From: Caldilineaceae bacterium
GTDB taxonomy: Bacteria; Chloroflexota; Anaerolineae; Caldilineales; Caldilineaceae
Length of the DNA: 7,942 nucleotides
Assembly: GCA_015494005.1 (NCBI GenBank)
Contig: WGCB01000107.1
Span: 1 to 7,942, forward strand
Reading direction: 5' to 3'
This document shows, one piece after another, positions 1-6,904 of this stretch. A model generated the notes under the pieces. The model worked only from the letters and a program-made list of their open reading frames with translations. It did not search any database and was not told the DNA's origin. Position numbers and translations under genes: made by a program. Numbering within the stretch: the first letter of the stretch is position 1; each line of letters begins with the position of its first letter.

Positions 1-11
1 GGCACCCCAAT

Positions 12-26
12 TGAGACGCAGTCTCA
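12..26. repeat. 15-base perfect palindrome (6-base arms, 3-base centre)
   Basis: TGAGAC-GCA-GTCTCA is a perfect inverted repeat with 6-base arms around GCA. It lies 165 bases beyond the stop of the phosphoesterase gene, at the left edge of a gene-free stretch (1-190). The size and symmetry suit a dimeric repressor operator, perhaps for a gene lying to the left of the window. It could also be chance. The rest of 1-190 holds no gene I can support and no clear terminator. Short GC-rich self-complementary runs near 113-122 and 133-144 lack a following T-tract. Confidence 0.35.
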
Positions 27-190
27 TTCTAGGCAGCCCGTTTCCCCCTGTCAAATGCGCAGCGGAACGTCCTGGGCGTCAAACCCCTGGACACCCCGGA
101 CGCGCAGAGACCGTCCCGGGACAGTCAGCCATCCTGGTCCCAGGGCGAAGGGGCAGGTTGAGATGAAAAGCAACTTGGAAAAGGAAGAGG

Positions 191-1111
191 TCATGCCAGG
201 GGAATGCGCATGTCCTGCCACTGGGGCAAGCCGGCCCGCCATCCTTGACCGTTGCCGGCCTGGCGGCTTCGTTCAGCCAGTTCGGGCAAGGGCAGGGGGA
301 CCATGCGCAGGTGCAGCTGATCCGGCCGGAGCCGGAGGGAGAGCCAGGCCATGGGGTACTGGATGATGGGTGGGGCCACGATGAAATGGGTGATGCTGTC
401 CCCCACCGGCGCCTGTTGCACGTCAAAGAGATGGGCGTGTCCCTGGAAGACCGCCCGCACGTTGCCGTATCGAGCCATGATGGACAGGACCCGGTCCGCG
501 TTCTTCACGCCGTAGAAATCCTGCCAGGGCTTGGGAGCGCTCCAGGGCTTGAGCAGCTGATGGACGAAGAGGAGCACCGGGCGATCCCCGGCAGTGGCCA
601 AGGCCCGATCCAGGCGGATCAACTCCTCTTGGGCCACCCAGCCGTAGACGGGATCCTCGGGCAGGGCCTCCGCCACCTGTTCCGGGGTGTAGCCGGTGGC
701 GTTCAGCAGGACCAGACGAAAGCCGGGCAGATCGATGGTGCGCCCTTGCTTGGGCTGCAACCCCAACAACCCCTCGCAGAAGCTGTAGTCCACGGTGCCG
801 GAAGGGCAGTCGTGGTTGCCAGGCAAGCCGTAGTAGAAGGCGGGCAGAGAGCGAAGGCCGTTGTGGGTGCGGCTCAGCGTTTGAAAGAAGGCGTCCTCGG
901 GCATGCGGAAGGTGCCGCCGCCGCAGGTGTAGTCCCCCAGGTGCAGGACGAGGTCCGGTTTGGCGGCCCGCAGCTGGGCCAGCAGGGTCGTGTAGATCTC
1001 CTCGGACCAGGGCTGGAGCTGTTCCCCTTCCGGGCCGAAGGCCTGAGGGCTGCCGAACCAGAAGTGGGTGTCGGTGCAGAGGGCGATGTGGACCTGGGAG
1101 TTATCAGCCAT
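191..1111 (-). CDS. calcineurin-like metallophosphoesterase
   Basis: This 306-residue protein hydrolyses a phosphoester with a two-metal centre; the substrate cannot be read from sequence. All classic motifs are present in order: D-T-H (D14, H16), L-G-D-Y (D60), G-N-H-D (98-101), a lone metal-ligand histidine in F-V-H-Q (H184), and G-H-A-H (224-227). The enzyme is therefore probably active. I see no signal peptide or membrane segment, so it is likely cytoplasmic. The family includes cyclic-nucleotide phosphodiesterases (CpdA type) and many unassigned enzymes. The ATG at 1111 was chosen because the metal-binding core begins a few residues later. The open frame runs back to a GTG at 1213, but that extension is basic, unlike the family, and lies inside the probable transcript leader. 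There is no clear Shine-Dalgarno sequence before the ATG. A promoter lies about 100 bases upstream, so the gene is probably transcribed alone. Confidence 0.9.
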   Translation of the reverse strand: MADNSQVHIALCTDTHFWFGSPQAFGPEGEQLQPWSEEIYTTLLAQLRAAKPDLVLHLGDYTCGGGTFRMPEDAFFQTLSRTHNGLRSLPAFYYGLPGNHDCPSGTVDYSFCEGLLGLQPKQGRTIDLPGFRLVLLNATGYTPEQVAEALPEDPVYGWVAQEELIRLDRALATAGDRPVLLFVHQLLKPWSAPKPWQDFYGVKNADRVLSIMARYGNVRAVFQGHAHLFDVQQAPVGDSITHFIVAPPIIQYPMAWLSLRLRPDQLHLRMVPLPLPELAERSRQAGNGQGWRAGLPQWQDMRIPLA

Positions 1112-1163
1112 CGTTGTCGGTATTCCGTCGCTAGGCCTGCAAGAATGGACTTGAAGGCGCCTG

Positions 1164-1184
1164 TGTCTGTGGATCCCACAAACA
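1164..1184 (-). other. leader hairpin upstream of the phosphoesterase gene
   Basis: In the minus-strand transcript, TGTTTGTGG can pair with CCACAGACA across a 3-base loop, giving a 9-base-pair stem with one G-U wobble. It sits between the predicted promoter and the ATG at 1111, about 50 bases before the start codon. No U-tract follows, so it is not an intrinsic terminator. It may protect the 5' end or affect translation; that role is a guess. Confidence 0.4.
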
Positions 1185-1216
1185 GATCCTGCCCCAGCAC
1201 CCGAGGTTACCATCCT

Positions 1217-1244
1217 ATTGTGCCAGAAAACGCCGTCAGGTCAA
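1217..1244 (-). promoter_or_regulatory. sigma-70-type promoter for the phosphoesterase gene
   Basis: On the minus strand, -35 TTGACC (1239-1244, 5 of 6 to consensus) is followed by a 16-base spacer and -10 CACAAT (1217-1222, 4 of 6). A TG one base before the -10 gives an extended -10 element. Transcription would start near 1210, leaving a leader of about 100 bases before the ATG at 1111. The site lies in an AT-richer gap within GC-rich surroundings. Confidence 0.5.
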
Positions 1245-1354
1245 ACCTTTCTGCACCTAGTTGACCTTACAGGGAAGCTCCTCGGGACCGGATTGCCCCC
1301 AGTTTACACCATCAATTCAGGAAAATCTGTTACGACAACATTACTTTTTGTCCG

Positions 1355-1400
1355 GTAAAGGCTATTTCGTCCCCATTATCGGGAAAGGAGCTTTACGAAA
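1355..1400. repeat. overlapping short inverted repeats in the gap after the binding-protein gene
   Basis: GTAAAG (1355-1360) is matched by CTTTAC (1391-1396), and TTTCGT (1365-1370) by ACGAAA (1395-1400). The two pairings overlap, so they exclude each other in RNA. The stretch is AT-richer than the flanking genes and lies just past the stop at 1430. It could be a weak transcript-end structure, but no GC-rich stem followed by a T-tract is present. The arms are short enough to be chance. The remainder of 1112-1429 holds only the phosphoesterase promoter and leader. Confidence 0.25.
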
Positions 1401-1429
1401 CGAAGGGAAAAAGAAGGCGACAGCGCGGT

Positions 1430-2278
1430 TCAGGGGGTCATTTCTGAGGAAGCGAACCAGCGCGCCTCCAGGCGAGCCAGGGCCCCGGACTCGCGCAGGG
1501 ACGCCAGGGCCGCGCGGACACGCTCCTGGAGGACGGGGGCGTCCAGGGGGAGAGCAATGACGTAGGGATCGGATTCCAGGGGTGGGCCTACGGCCTGGAT
1601 GGCCGCCCCCTGAGCCTGGGCCAGGCCCAGGGTGACGCCGTCGATGAGCAGGGCATCCGCGTCACCGGCCAGGAGCGCGGCCACCGCCTCCTCTGGGGAG
1701 GGCCGCAGGATCAGCTGGATGGAGGGCTCCTCCCGGCGCAGGCGGCGGCCCACAGCATCCCCCGCGCTGCCCCACTCCACGGCCACCCGCATCCCGGCCA
1801 GCCCCTGGACGTCCTGGATGGGCGAGCCCTGGGGGACCACCAGGCGCACGCCGGCCTCAAAGTAGGGAGGCGAGTAGGCGATGTCCTGGGTCAGGCGGGG
1901 ATCGTAGGGCAGGGCGCTGACCACGCTGTCGATCTTCCCGGCCAGGAGGGCGTCCACCAGCCCGTCAAAGCCCAGGGAGACGATCTCCAGCTCCAGGCCC
2001 CACTCCTGGGCCATGGCCCGGGCCAGGTCCACATCCAGCCCCACAGGCTGGCCCGTCTCGTCCAGCATCTCGAAGGGCGGGAAGCTGGGATCCATGCCCA
2101 CCCGCCAGCTTCCCCGCCGCTGCATGGCCTGCCAGGTGAGGTCCTCCGAGCCCAGCAGATCCCGTCCCAGCAGCAAGAGCCCCGCCAGGATCCCCACGCC
2201 CAGCAGGGCCAGGAGCCCGATGGATCCCCGACCAGCCCTCTCCCGCCAGACAGCCGCACGCGCCCCAAGGGATCTCAT
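1430..2278 (-). CDS. family-3 extracellular solute-binding protein, membrane-anchored
   Basis: This 282-residue protein resembles the periplasmic binding component of polar amino-acid ABC importers (SBP family 3). After a basic N-terminus there is one hydrophobic segment (about 20-38). The mature domain then opens with V-G-M-D-P-S-F-P-P-F-E (60-70) and continues with G-L-D-V-D-L-A-R-A-M-A, both typical of the family, and ends with a ligand-lobe helix region. There is no lipobox cysteine; the segment looks like an uncleaved anchor or a plain signal peptide. No permease or ATPase gene lies nearby, so it either serves a transporter encoded elsewhere or acts as a sensor. The ATG at 2278 overlaps the stop of the upstream hydrolase gene (ATGA) and has a GGAGG 4 bases before it, indicating translational coupling. 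The frame is open to 2434, but that extension lies inside the hydrolase gene. The ligand is unknown. Confidence 0.85.
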   Translation of the reverse strand: MRSLGARAAVWRERAGRGSIGLLALLGVGILAGLLLLGRDLLGSEDLTWQAMQRRGSWRVGMDPSFPPFEMLDETGQPVGLDVDLARAMAQEWGLELEIVSLGFDGLVDALLAGKIDSVVSALPYDPRLTQDIAYSPPYFEAGVRLVVPQGSPIQDVQGLAGMRVAVEWGSAGDAVGRRLRREEPSIQLILRPSPEEAVAALLAGDADALLIDGVTLGLAQAQGAAIQAVGPPLESDPYVIALPLDAPVLQERVRAALASLRESGALARLEARWFASSEMTP

Positions 2279-3417
2279 GGCGCCTCCCACTGCCCCTGGG
2301 CGTAGCGCTGCACCTCCAGGTAGATGGGTTTGGGCTCGAAGTCCGTGCTGACGAAAGTGAAGTAATCCTGGTAGGTCTTGGTGTCCCAAGGGAAGCGGAA
2401 AGCCCAGAGGGAGATGCTCTCCAGCCAGGGCCACTCCTCCTGGGCGATCTGATAGGCCCGAATGGTGTAGCGGATGCGCTGGCTGGGACGCACGGCCTTG
2501 GTCCAGCGGGGATGGTCGTTCCAGCCCCCCTCTGTGATCATGGCCGGCTTCTCCGCGTCCCCGTTGGCCACCATGATCTGGCGCAGCAGCTCGGCCCGGC
2601 GGAAGTTCACCACGTCCGGCGCGGCGGGCTCGTCCGGGTCAAAGTGCCAGCCGTAGGCGTGGATGGCCAGCACGTCGAAGTACTCCTTGGCCCCGGCGTC
2701 GTACATGCCCTGGAGGTAGAGGCGATCGTCCAGCCCCCACTCGCTGCCCGGCGGGGCCAGGGAGGGGGCCAGGGCGCCGGCCAGCACCTGGACGTCCGGG
2801 TTGGCCGCCTTCACCATGGGGGTGACCACCCGCAGCATGGCCGTGTAGGCCGCCGGGTCCACAGGACGGAAGCCCCACTCCATGCTCAGGTTGGGCTCGT
2901 TCCAGAGGATGATGTAGTCCACCTGGCCGGCGTAGCGGCGGGCAAAGGCCGCGGCGTAGCGGCCAAAGGACTGGTAGCCCTCCTCGTCCAGGTAGAGGGG
3001 TGTGGTGTCCGGGGGGCGGGCCCACTCCGGAGCGAAGCCCAGGCGGGCGATGACCTTGAGTCCCTGACGCCGGGCGTGGCTGATGACCAGATCCGGGTGG
3101 CCCCAGTCGAACTCACCGGGCTCCGGCTCGTAGTAGGCCCAGGGGAAGTATTCCACGATCCAGGGCGCGCCCATCTCCCGCACCATCTCCAGGGTGCGTT
3201 TGATCTTCCAAGCCTCCGCCTCGTCGGTCAGGCGGGTATGGACGCCCATCTTGGGATTGATGGTCTGGACTTGCTGCTGGGGGCCGAGGGGAACGGAACG
3301 GGAGAAGGGGCGCCAAACGAGGAAAACGGCCGTGAGGAGCAGCCCCAGGAGGACCAGGGCCGTGAAAAGGCGACGAAGAGCGTTTGGGCGCCTGACTGCC
3401 GGGATGAAACGGCTCAA
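2275..3417 (-). CDS. membrane-anchored clan GH-A glycoside hydrolase
   Basis: This 380-residue protein has a basic N-terminus, one membrane segment (about 17-35) and an extracytoplasmic TIM-barrel domain. W-N-E-P-N (172-176) supplies the expected acid/base E174. I-T-E-G-G-W (294-299) supplies the expected nucleophile E296. H-A-Y-G (253-256) lies between them, as in clan GH-A (GH5/GH39-like). It should cleave a beta-linked glycan with retention; the exact family and substrate cannot be told. Start choice: a TTG at 3417 is preceded at 6 bases by a perfect AGGAGG and puts the anchor at the N-terminus. The only in-frame ATG upstream (3534) has no ribosome site and would overlap the preceding gene's 3' end by 20 bases, giving 419 residues. 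The gene is coupled by ATGA to the binding-protein gene downstream, which suggests a shared extracytoplasmic role such as sugar or envelope-polymer handling. Confidence 0.85.
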   Translation of the reverse strand: MSRFIPAVRRPNALRRLFTALVLLGLLLTAVFLVWRPFSRSVPLGPQQQVQTINPKMGVHTRLTDEAEAWKIKRTLEMVREMGAPWIVEYFPWAYYEPEPGEFDWGHPDLVISHARRQGLKVIARLGFAPEWARPPDTTPLYLDEEGYQSFGRYAAAFARRYAGQVDYIILWNEPNLSMEWGFRPVDPAAYTAMLRVVTPMVKAANPDVQVLAGALAPSLAPPGSEWGLDDRLYLQGMYDAGAKEYFDVLAIHAYGWHFDPDEPAAPDVVNFRRAELLRQIMVANGDAEKPAMITEGGWNDHPRWTKAVRPSQRIRYTIRAYQIAQEEWPWLESISLWAFRFPWDTKTYQDYFTFVSTDFEPKPIYLEVQRYAQGQWEAP

Positions 3418-3429
3418 AAAGGCCCTCCT
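3415..3429 (-). promoter_or_regulatory. ribosome binding site deciding a TTG start
   Basis: On the minus strand a full AGGAGG (3424-3429) lies 6 bases before a TTG codon (3415-3417). It is the strongest Shine-Dalgarno sequence in the window. It supports starting the hydrolase here rather than at the ATG at 3534, which has none. Confidence 0.65.
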
Positions 3430-3514
3430 GGTCGAGGGCTGCCGGTCGCTTTGTGGATCGCGCTGCCAGCCATGCTGTCCACCGGGGAGCGGGCTACTCC
3501 GCAGGCTGCTCCGG

Positions 3515-4000
3515 TTACTCCGCGGCCTCGCCATCGCCGGAGGAGGGGACGTACTGGCGGCTGGCCTGGATGGCCTGGATGCCGTTCTCTGCCTGGCTGA
3601 GCACGCTGGCCAGCTGCTCCCGCAGCTCCTCCAGGACGCTCAGGGCGTACTCCTCGGCTTCCTGGACCAGGCGCATGGCCTCGGCCTGGCCTTGCTGGAT
3701 GATGCGCTCCGCCTCGGCCTGGGCCGCCAGGGTGATGGGATCCTGCTGGACCATCTCGTGGGCCTGCTCCCGGGCGTGGGCCAGGATGTCCTCGGCCTGG
3801 TCCCGGGCCTCGGCCAGGATCCGGTCCCGCTCGGCGATCATGCGCTCGCTCTCTTTGATGGCGCTGGGCACGCTGATGCGCATCTGGTCGATGATGCGCA
3901 GGCACTCCTCCTCGTTGACCATCAGCGACGAGGTCATGGGGACGCGCCAACCGCTGTTGAGCACTCGCTCCAGTTGATCCACCAGTTGCAAAATTTCCAT
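3515..4000 (-). CDS. SepIVA/DivIVA-like coiled-coil protein
   Basis: This 161-residue, mostly helical protein is rich in Ala, Glu, Gln and Arg. A short N-terminal helix (M-E-I-L-Q-L-V-D-Q-L-E-R) leads to V-P-M-T (20-23) and an I-D-Q-M-R segment. A long heptad-like coiled coil follows (about 45-145), with repeated A-x-x-x-A spacing, then a short acidic tail. There is no signal peptide or membrane segment. The N-terminal pattern (R-x-V-P-M-T, then I-D, then P, then R-D, then repeated Ala) matches what I recall of actinobacterial SepIVA, a DivIVA-related protein of cell division and envelope growth whose gene lies close to coaD. Similar proteins are often mislabelled ATP synthase subunit B because of the coiled coil. 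The ATG at 4000 is the natural start but lacks a clear ribosome site. The role in division is inferred. Confidence 0.75.
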   Translation of the reverse strand: MEILQLVDQLERVLNSGWRVPMTSSLMVNEEECLRIIDQMRISVPSAIKESERMIAERDRILAEARDQAEDILAHAREQAHEMVQQDPITLAAQAEAERIIQQGQAEAMRLVQEAEEYALSVLEELREQLASVLSQAENGIQAIQASRQYVPSSGDGEAAE

Positions 4001-4023
4001 AGAGCTGTCGGGTTGTGGTTTGG

Positions 4024-4047
4024 GTTCAACACAGGCTGGGATTGAAC
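4024..4047. repeat. inverted repeat GTTCAA-N12-TTGAAC
   Basis: Perfect 6-base arms (4024-4029 and 4042-4047) flank 12 bases. The repeat lies 24-47 bases upstream of the coiled-coil gene's ATG, within its probable leader. It could be an operator or a leader hairpin. A second small self-complementary element, GCCC-TTCG-GGGC on the minus strand, lies at 4069-4080. Neither is followed by a T-tract, so neither is a terminator. Chance cannot be excluded. Confidence 0.3.
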
Positions 4048-4099
4048 GGTTCTTCCGGTCCAGGTGGCGCCCCGAAGGGCTGCCCTGAACTCGAAAAGT

Positions 4100-4108
4100 A
4101 GTTTACCA
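4100..4108 (-). promoter_or_regulatory. possible extended -10 promoter for the coiled-coil gene
   Basis: On the minus strand TGG-TAAACT gives a TGn element plus a -10 hexamer matching 4 of 6 (4100-4105). The -35 region at 17-base spacing (4123-4128) is poor, as is tolerated for extended -10 promoters. It sits in the 204-base gap between coaD and the coiled-coil gene. Transcription would start about 90 bases before the ATG at 4000. The coiled-coil gene may instead be read from upstream together with coaD. Confidence 0.3.
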
Positions 4109-4204
4109 CAACTTCCCGGGGATGGAAGATTTGGCGGGGACGGATGTTCCGGCGAAGGGATAGCGGGGCCCGAGCAGCCTGGGACGATCCCCGAGGGCGG
4201 CCGG

Positions 4205-4747
4205 CTAGCCGTGGTGGGAGAGCTTGCCGTGGGCCTTGGAGACGATGTGTTCCCGGGCCTGGGCTTGGGTCTCTGGGAAGCGCTGGGCCAGGGCCTCGGC
4301 CACGGCTGGCACCACCCAGGCGGTCACGTCACCGCCCAGACCAGCCACCTCCTTGACGATGGTGGCGCTCAGGTAGGCGTACTCGGCCCGGCAGATGAGG
4401 CAGCAGAGCTCGATGTCCGGGGCCAGATGCCGGTTGGCCAGGCCGATCTGGTATTCGAACTCGAAGTCGGCCACGTTGCGCAGCCCCCGGACCACCACGC
4501 GGGCCCCCACCTGTTTGGCCGCCTCCACGGTGAGCCCCTGGTAGGCGACCACTCGGACGTTCTCCAGATGCTCCAGGGCGGCCTGGGCCATCTGGATCCG
4601 CTCCTCGGTGGTAAAGAGCAGATTCTTGGGCGGCGTGTTGTAGACCCCCAGCACCAGCTCGTCGAAGATCTGGGCGGCCCGGGTGGCGATGTCCAGATGG
4701 CCGTTGTGGATGGGGTCGAAAGTGCCGGGATAGAAGGCCCGTATCAT
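4205..4747 (-). CDS. coaD: pantetheine-phosphate adenylyltransferase
   Basis: CoaD joins 4'-phosphopantetheine and ATP to give dephospho-CoA and pyrophosphate, the fourth step of CoA synthesis, in the cytoplasm. The 180-residue product carries [11 protein letters not shown] (7-17), the nucleotidyltransferase T/HxGH signature with T9 and H17. It also has K40 in N-T-P-P-K, and [15 protein letters not shown] (85-99) with R86 and R89. These correspond to the E. coli T10, H18, K42, R88 and R91 positions. The ATP-loop motif usually written SSS(L/I)VKE reads S-A-T-I-V-K-E here. The protein is about 20 residues longer than the usual 160, with the excess at the C-terminus. The ATG at 4747 has AAGGA about 9 bases upstream. 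The gene starts 69 bases after hemW and may share its transcript. Confidence 0.95.
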   Translation of the reverse strand: MIRAFYPGTFDPIHNGHLDIATRAAQIFDELVLGVYNTPPKNLLFTTEERIQMAQAALEHLENVRVVAYQGLTVEAAKQVGARVVVRGLRNVADFEFEYQIGLANRHLAPDIELCCLICRAEYAYLSATIVKEVAGLGGDVTAWVVPAVAEALAQRFPETQAQAREHIVSKAHGKLSHHG

Positions 4748-4816
4748 GTGGGTGCGTCCTTTCGCTTGGTGGCTCGCGAACGATGACCGGGGGAGGGGCA
4801 GCCCTGAAAACCGGGG

Positions 4817-6115
4817 CTAGGATGCATCGGGCAGGAAGGCGGCGAAGACCTGGTTGCCCAGGAGCAGGCCTCGGCGGGTCAGGCGGACCCGCTCCTCGTC
4901 CACCGCCAACAGGCCCCATTCCGTCAGCCGGGCCAGCTCTGCCCGGAAGACCTGGCGCAGATCCTGGCCGTGGCGCTCCTGGAAGGTGGCGAAGGGCACT
5001 CCTTCCTGCAGCAGCCGCAGGCCCAACATCATGGTCTCGCCCATGGCCAGCCGAGGATGGATGACCTCCTGGAAGTCCACCGTGGACTGGTCTGCCTGCA
5101 CCCGGCGGATGTACTCCGGCACGGAGCGCAGGTTGCCCCAGCGCAGCTCCTGGGGGATGCTCGCAGCGCCCTGGGCCAGGGTCAAGTGGCTGTGAGCGCC
5201 CGGTCCCAGGCCCAGGTATTCCTGGTTGCGCCAGTAGATCCGATTGTGCCGGCAGACGTGGGTCGGTTCTGTAGGACGGCTCACCCCTGGGCTCGCGCCC
5301 TCTCCCCGGGCCCAGTTGGAGACTTCGTACTGGACGTAGCCGGCCCGATCCAACCGTGCCATGGCCATCTCGTAGAGGAGGGCTGCCTGGTCCTCGTCCG
5401 GCGCGGGAACGCGACCGCTCTCCACCCAGTGGTGCAGAGGGGTGCCTGGCTCCACGATCAGGCTGTACAGGCTCAGGTGCTCCGGCCCCAGAGCCACGGC
5501 CTGGTCCAGGGTGGCGGCCCAGCTCTTGGCCTCCTGGCCGGGCAGGCCGAAGATGAAATCCAGGTTGATGTTGCTGAAACCGGCCGTCCGGGCCGCCTGG
5601 AAGGCCTCCGCCCCTTCCTCCGCGCTGTGGATGCGCCCCAGGAAGCGCAGCTCCTCGGGCTGGAAGCTCTGGATCCCCATACTCAGCCGGTTGACGCCCA
5701 GGCGACGCAGGGCCTGGAACTTGGCCCGATCCACCGCACCCGGGTTGGCCTCGCAGGTGATCTCCGCCCCTGGCAGCAGGGCGAAGTGATCCTGGATGGC
5801 CTGGAAGATCCGGGCCAACAGGGCCTCGTCCAGGACCGTGGGCGTGCCGCCCCCCAGGAAGACGGTGGCCACCGGGCGAGCGGCCAGGGCCGATCCCCAG
5901 CGAGCCAGATCCAGGCAGAGGGCGTCCACGTAGTCGGCGTAGAGAGAGGCCATCCCCGCGTAGGTGTTGAAATCGCAGTAGGGGCACTTGCGCTCACAGA
6001 AGGGGATGTGGACGTACAGGCCGATGGGAGTGGGCAGGGGAGTCTGTTGGGCAGGGGTGGAGACGCCCAGGGAGGCAGGATTCACCGTTCGAACAGAGGT
6101 GGTGTGCGCTGTCAA
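4817..6115 (-). CDS. hemW: HemW-type radical SAM heme chaperone (HemN-like)
   Basis: This 432-residue radical SAM protein has C-E-R-K-C-P-Y-C (C40, C44, C47), the CX3CX2C ligands of a [4Fe-4S] cluster. L-G-G-G-T-P-T follows for S-adenosylmethionine binding, then H-N-R-I-Y-W and G-L-G-P-G-A-H-S in the HemN C-terminal region. The residue after the third cysteine pair is Asp-Phe, not the extra Cys of true oxygen-independent coproporphyrinogen oxidase (HemN). This points to HemW, which binds heme and delivers it to target proteins. It is longer than the usual 370-400 residues because of about 30 extra N-terminal residues and an insert before H-N-R-I-Y-W. Start: TTG at 6115 overlaps the regulator's stop (TTGA) and has GGAG 5 bases upstream, the best option. 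A GTG at 6085 (422 residues) is the alternative. The frame is open to 6697, inside the regulator gene, which is rejected. Confidence 0.85.
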   Translation of the reverse strand: MTAHTTSVRTVNPASLGVSTPAQQTPLPTPIGLYVHIPFCERKCPYCDFNTYAGMASLYADYVDALCLDLARWGSALAARPVATVFLGGGTPTVLDEALLARIFQAIQDHFALLPGAEITCEANPGAVDRAKFQALRRLGVNRLSMGIQSFQPEELRFLGRIHSAEEGAEAFQAARTAGFSNINLDFIFGLPGQEAKSWAATLDQAVALGPEHLSLYSLIVEPGTPLHHWVESGRVPAPDEDQAALLYEMAMARLDRAGYVQYEVSNWARGEGASPGVSRPTEPTHVCRHNRIYWRNQEYLGLGPGAHSHLTLAQGAASIPQELRWGNLRSVPEYIRRVQADQSTVDFQEVIHPRLAMGETMMLGLRLLQEGVPFATFQERHGQDLRQVFRAELARLTEWGLLAVDEERVRLTRRGLLLGNQVFAAFLPDAS

Positions 6116-6801
6116 CGGTTCTCCAGCCGGAAGCCATGACCCCGCACGGTGACGATGTAGCTGAACTCGGGATCGAACTCGGCCAGACGCTCCCGCAGGC
6201 GACGCACCAGGGCGTCGATGGCCTGCTCGCTCACCCCGTCGCCGCTGGTCTCGGGCCAGACCGCGGCCACGATGGTGTCCCGGGTGACCACGCCGCCACC
6301 GGCATCCCACAGGGTTTCCAGCAGCCGGTACTGGTGCAGGCTCAGGGGCGGATCGATGACCTGGCCGTTGATCCAGACCAGGCGAGCGTCCTTGTCCAGG
6401 CGCAGGCCGACCCGGCTGTCGTCGAAGGTGAGGGGTGCAGTGGCGCCTGCGTCCACGAAGGCCAGCTTGAAGCCCAGGGCGATCTGGATCTCGTCCCCGT
6501 CCCGCAGGACCACCTTGCCCTGCACCCGCTGACCGTTCACGTGGGTGCCGTTCTTGCTGCCCAGATCCTCCACCACGTAGGCCCCGCCTTCCCAGAAGAT
6601 CCGGGCGTGCTGGCGGCTCACCTGGCGGTCCGGCAAGGTGATGTCGCAGCTGTCGTTGCGACCGATCACCAGAGGCCGGTACTTCCCAAGAGGCCACCGT
6701 CGACCGGCCTCCCGCCCTTGTCTGAGGATCAACATGGCGCTTTCCTGTGGAGAACGCAAGGATTGGGTGCTGTCGGTGTTTGACGAAGGGTTCGCTGTCA
6801 T
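6112..6801 (-). CDS. FHA domain-winged helix DNA-binding regulator
   Basis: This 229-residue protein has a Ser/Thr/Gln-rich tail (1-22) and an FHA domain (about 24-116). The FHA part shows I-G-R-N (46-49), S-R-Q-H (62-65), G-S-K-N-G-T (81-86) and N-G (89-90), the residues that bind phosphothreonine peptides. An OmpR/PhoB-type winged-helix domain follows (about 130-228), with [13 protein letters not shown] as the probable recognition helix and T-V-R-G-H-G-F-R-L in the wing. There is no receiver domain, so input is likely a phosphothreonine from a Ser/Thr kinase rather than a histidine kinase. A kinase gene is divergent next door. Domain order is the reverse of mycobacterial EmbR. Start is uncertain: ATG 6801 is chosen as the first ATG. 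ATG 6735 (207 residues) has the better ribosome site (AGGA, 7 bases away) and begins exactly at the FHA domain. TTG 6834 is also possible. Confidence 0.85.
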   Translation of the reverse strand: MTANPSSNTDSTQSLRSPQESAMLILRQGREAGRRWPLGKYRPLVIGRNDSCDITLPDRQVSRQHARIFWEGGAYVVEDLGSKNGTHVNGQRVQGKVVLRDGDEIQIALGFKLAFVDAGATAPLTFDDSRVGLRLDKDARLVWINGQVIDPPLSLHQYRLLETLWDAGGGVVTRDTIVAAVWPETSGDGVSEQAIDALVRRLRERLAEFDPEFSYIVTVRGHGFRLENR

Positions 6802-6904
6802 GGCTTTCTCGATGCCGTCAGGGAATGGATGCAATCACGCTACACCCTCGAACTGGGCCGGTCAACCCGCGGGGCCTCGGCCGCAATTGCAAGAATGCGA
6901 TGAG

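Noticed and set aside
100..190. Possible terminator after the phosphoesterase gene
   Set aside because: Short self-complementary GC runs (113-122, 133-144) are not followed by a T-tract on the minus strand.
245..1264. 339-residue plus-strand open frame
   Set aside because: Antisense to the phosphoesterase, whose five metal-binding motifs are intact; the shadow shows only the composition expected of GC-rich antisense.
1261..1560. 99-residue plus-strand open frame starting in the AT-rich gap
   Set aside because: Only its first part lies in the gap; it has no good ribosome site, runs antisense into the binding-protein gene and ends in low-complexity residues.
2512..3600. 362-residue plus-strand open frame
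   Set aside because: Antisense shadow of the hydrolase gene; no recognisable domain, and the hydrolase motifs are clear on the minus strand.
4329..5987. 552-residue minus-strand open frame across hemW and coaD
   Set aside because: Gly/Pro/Arg-rich translation with no motif. It is a shadow of hemW and coaD, which carry full catalytic signatures in other frames.
5950..6010. Oxygen-independent coproporphyrinogen oxidase (HemN) as the identity of the radical SAM gene
   Set aside because: The cysteine motif is CX3CX2C followed by Asp-Phe; the extra cysteine typical of true HemN is missing, which favours HemW.
4970..6139. 389-residue plus-strand open frame
   Set aside because: Antisense shadow of hemW.
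6136..6783. 215-residue plus-strand open frame
   Set aside because: Antisense shadow of the FHA regulator; no domain signature.
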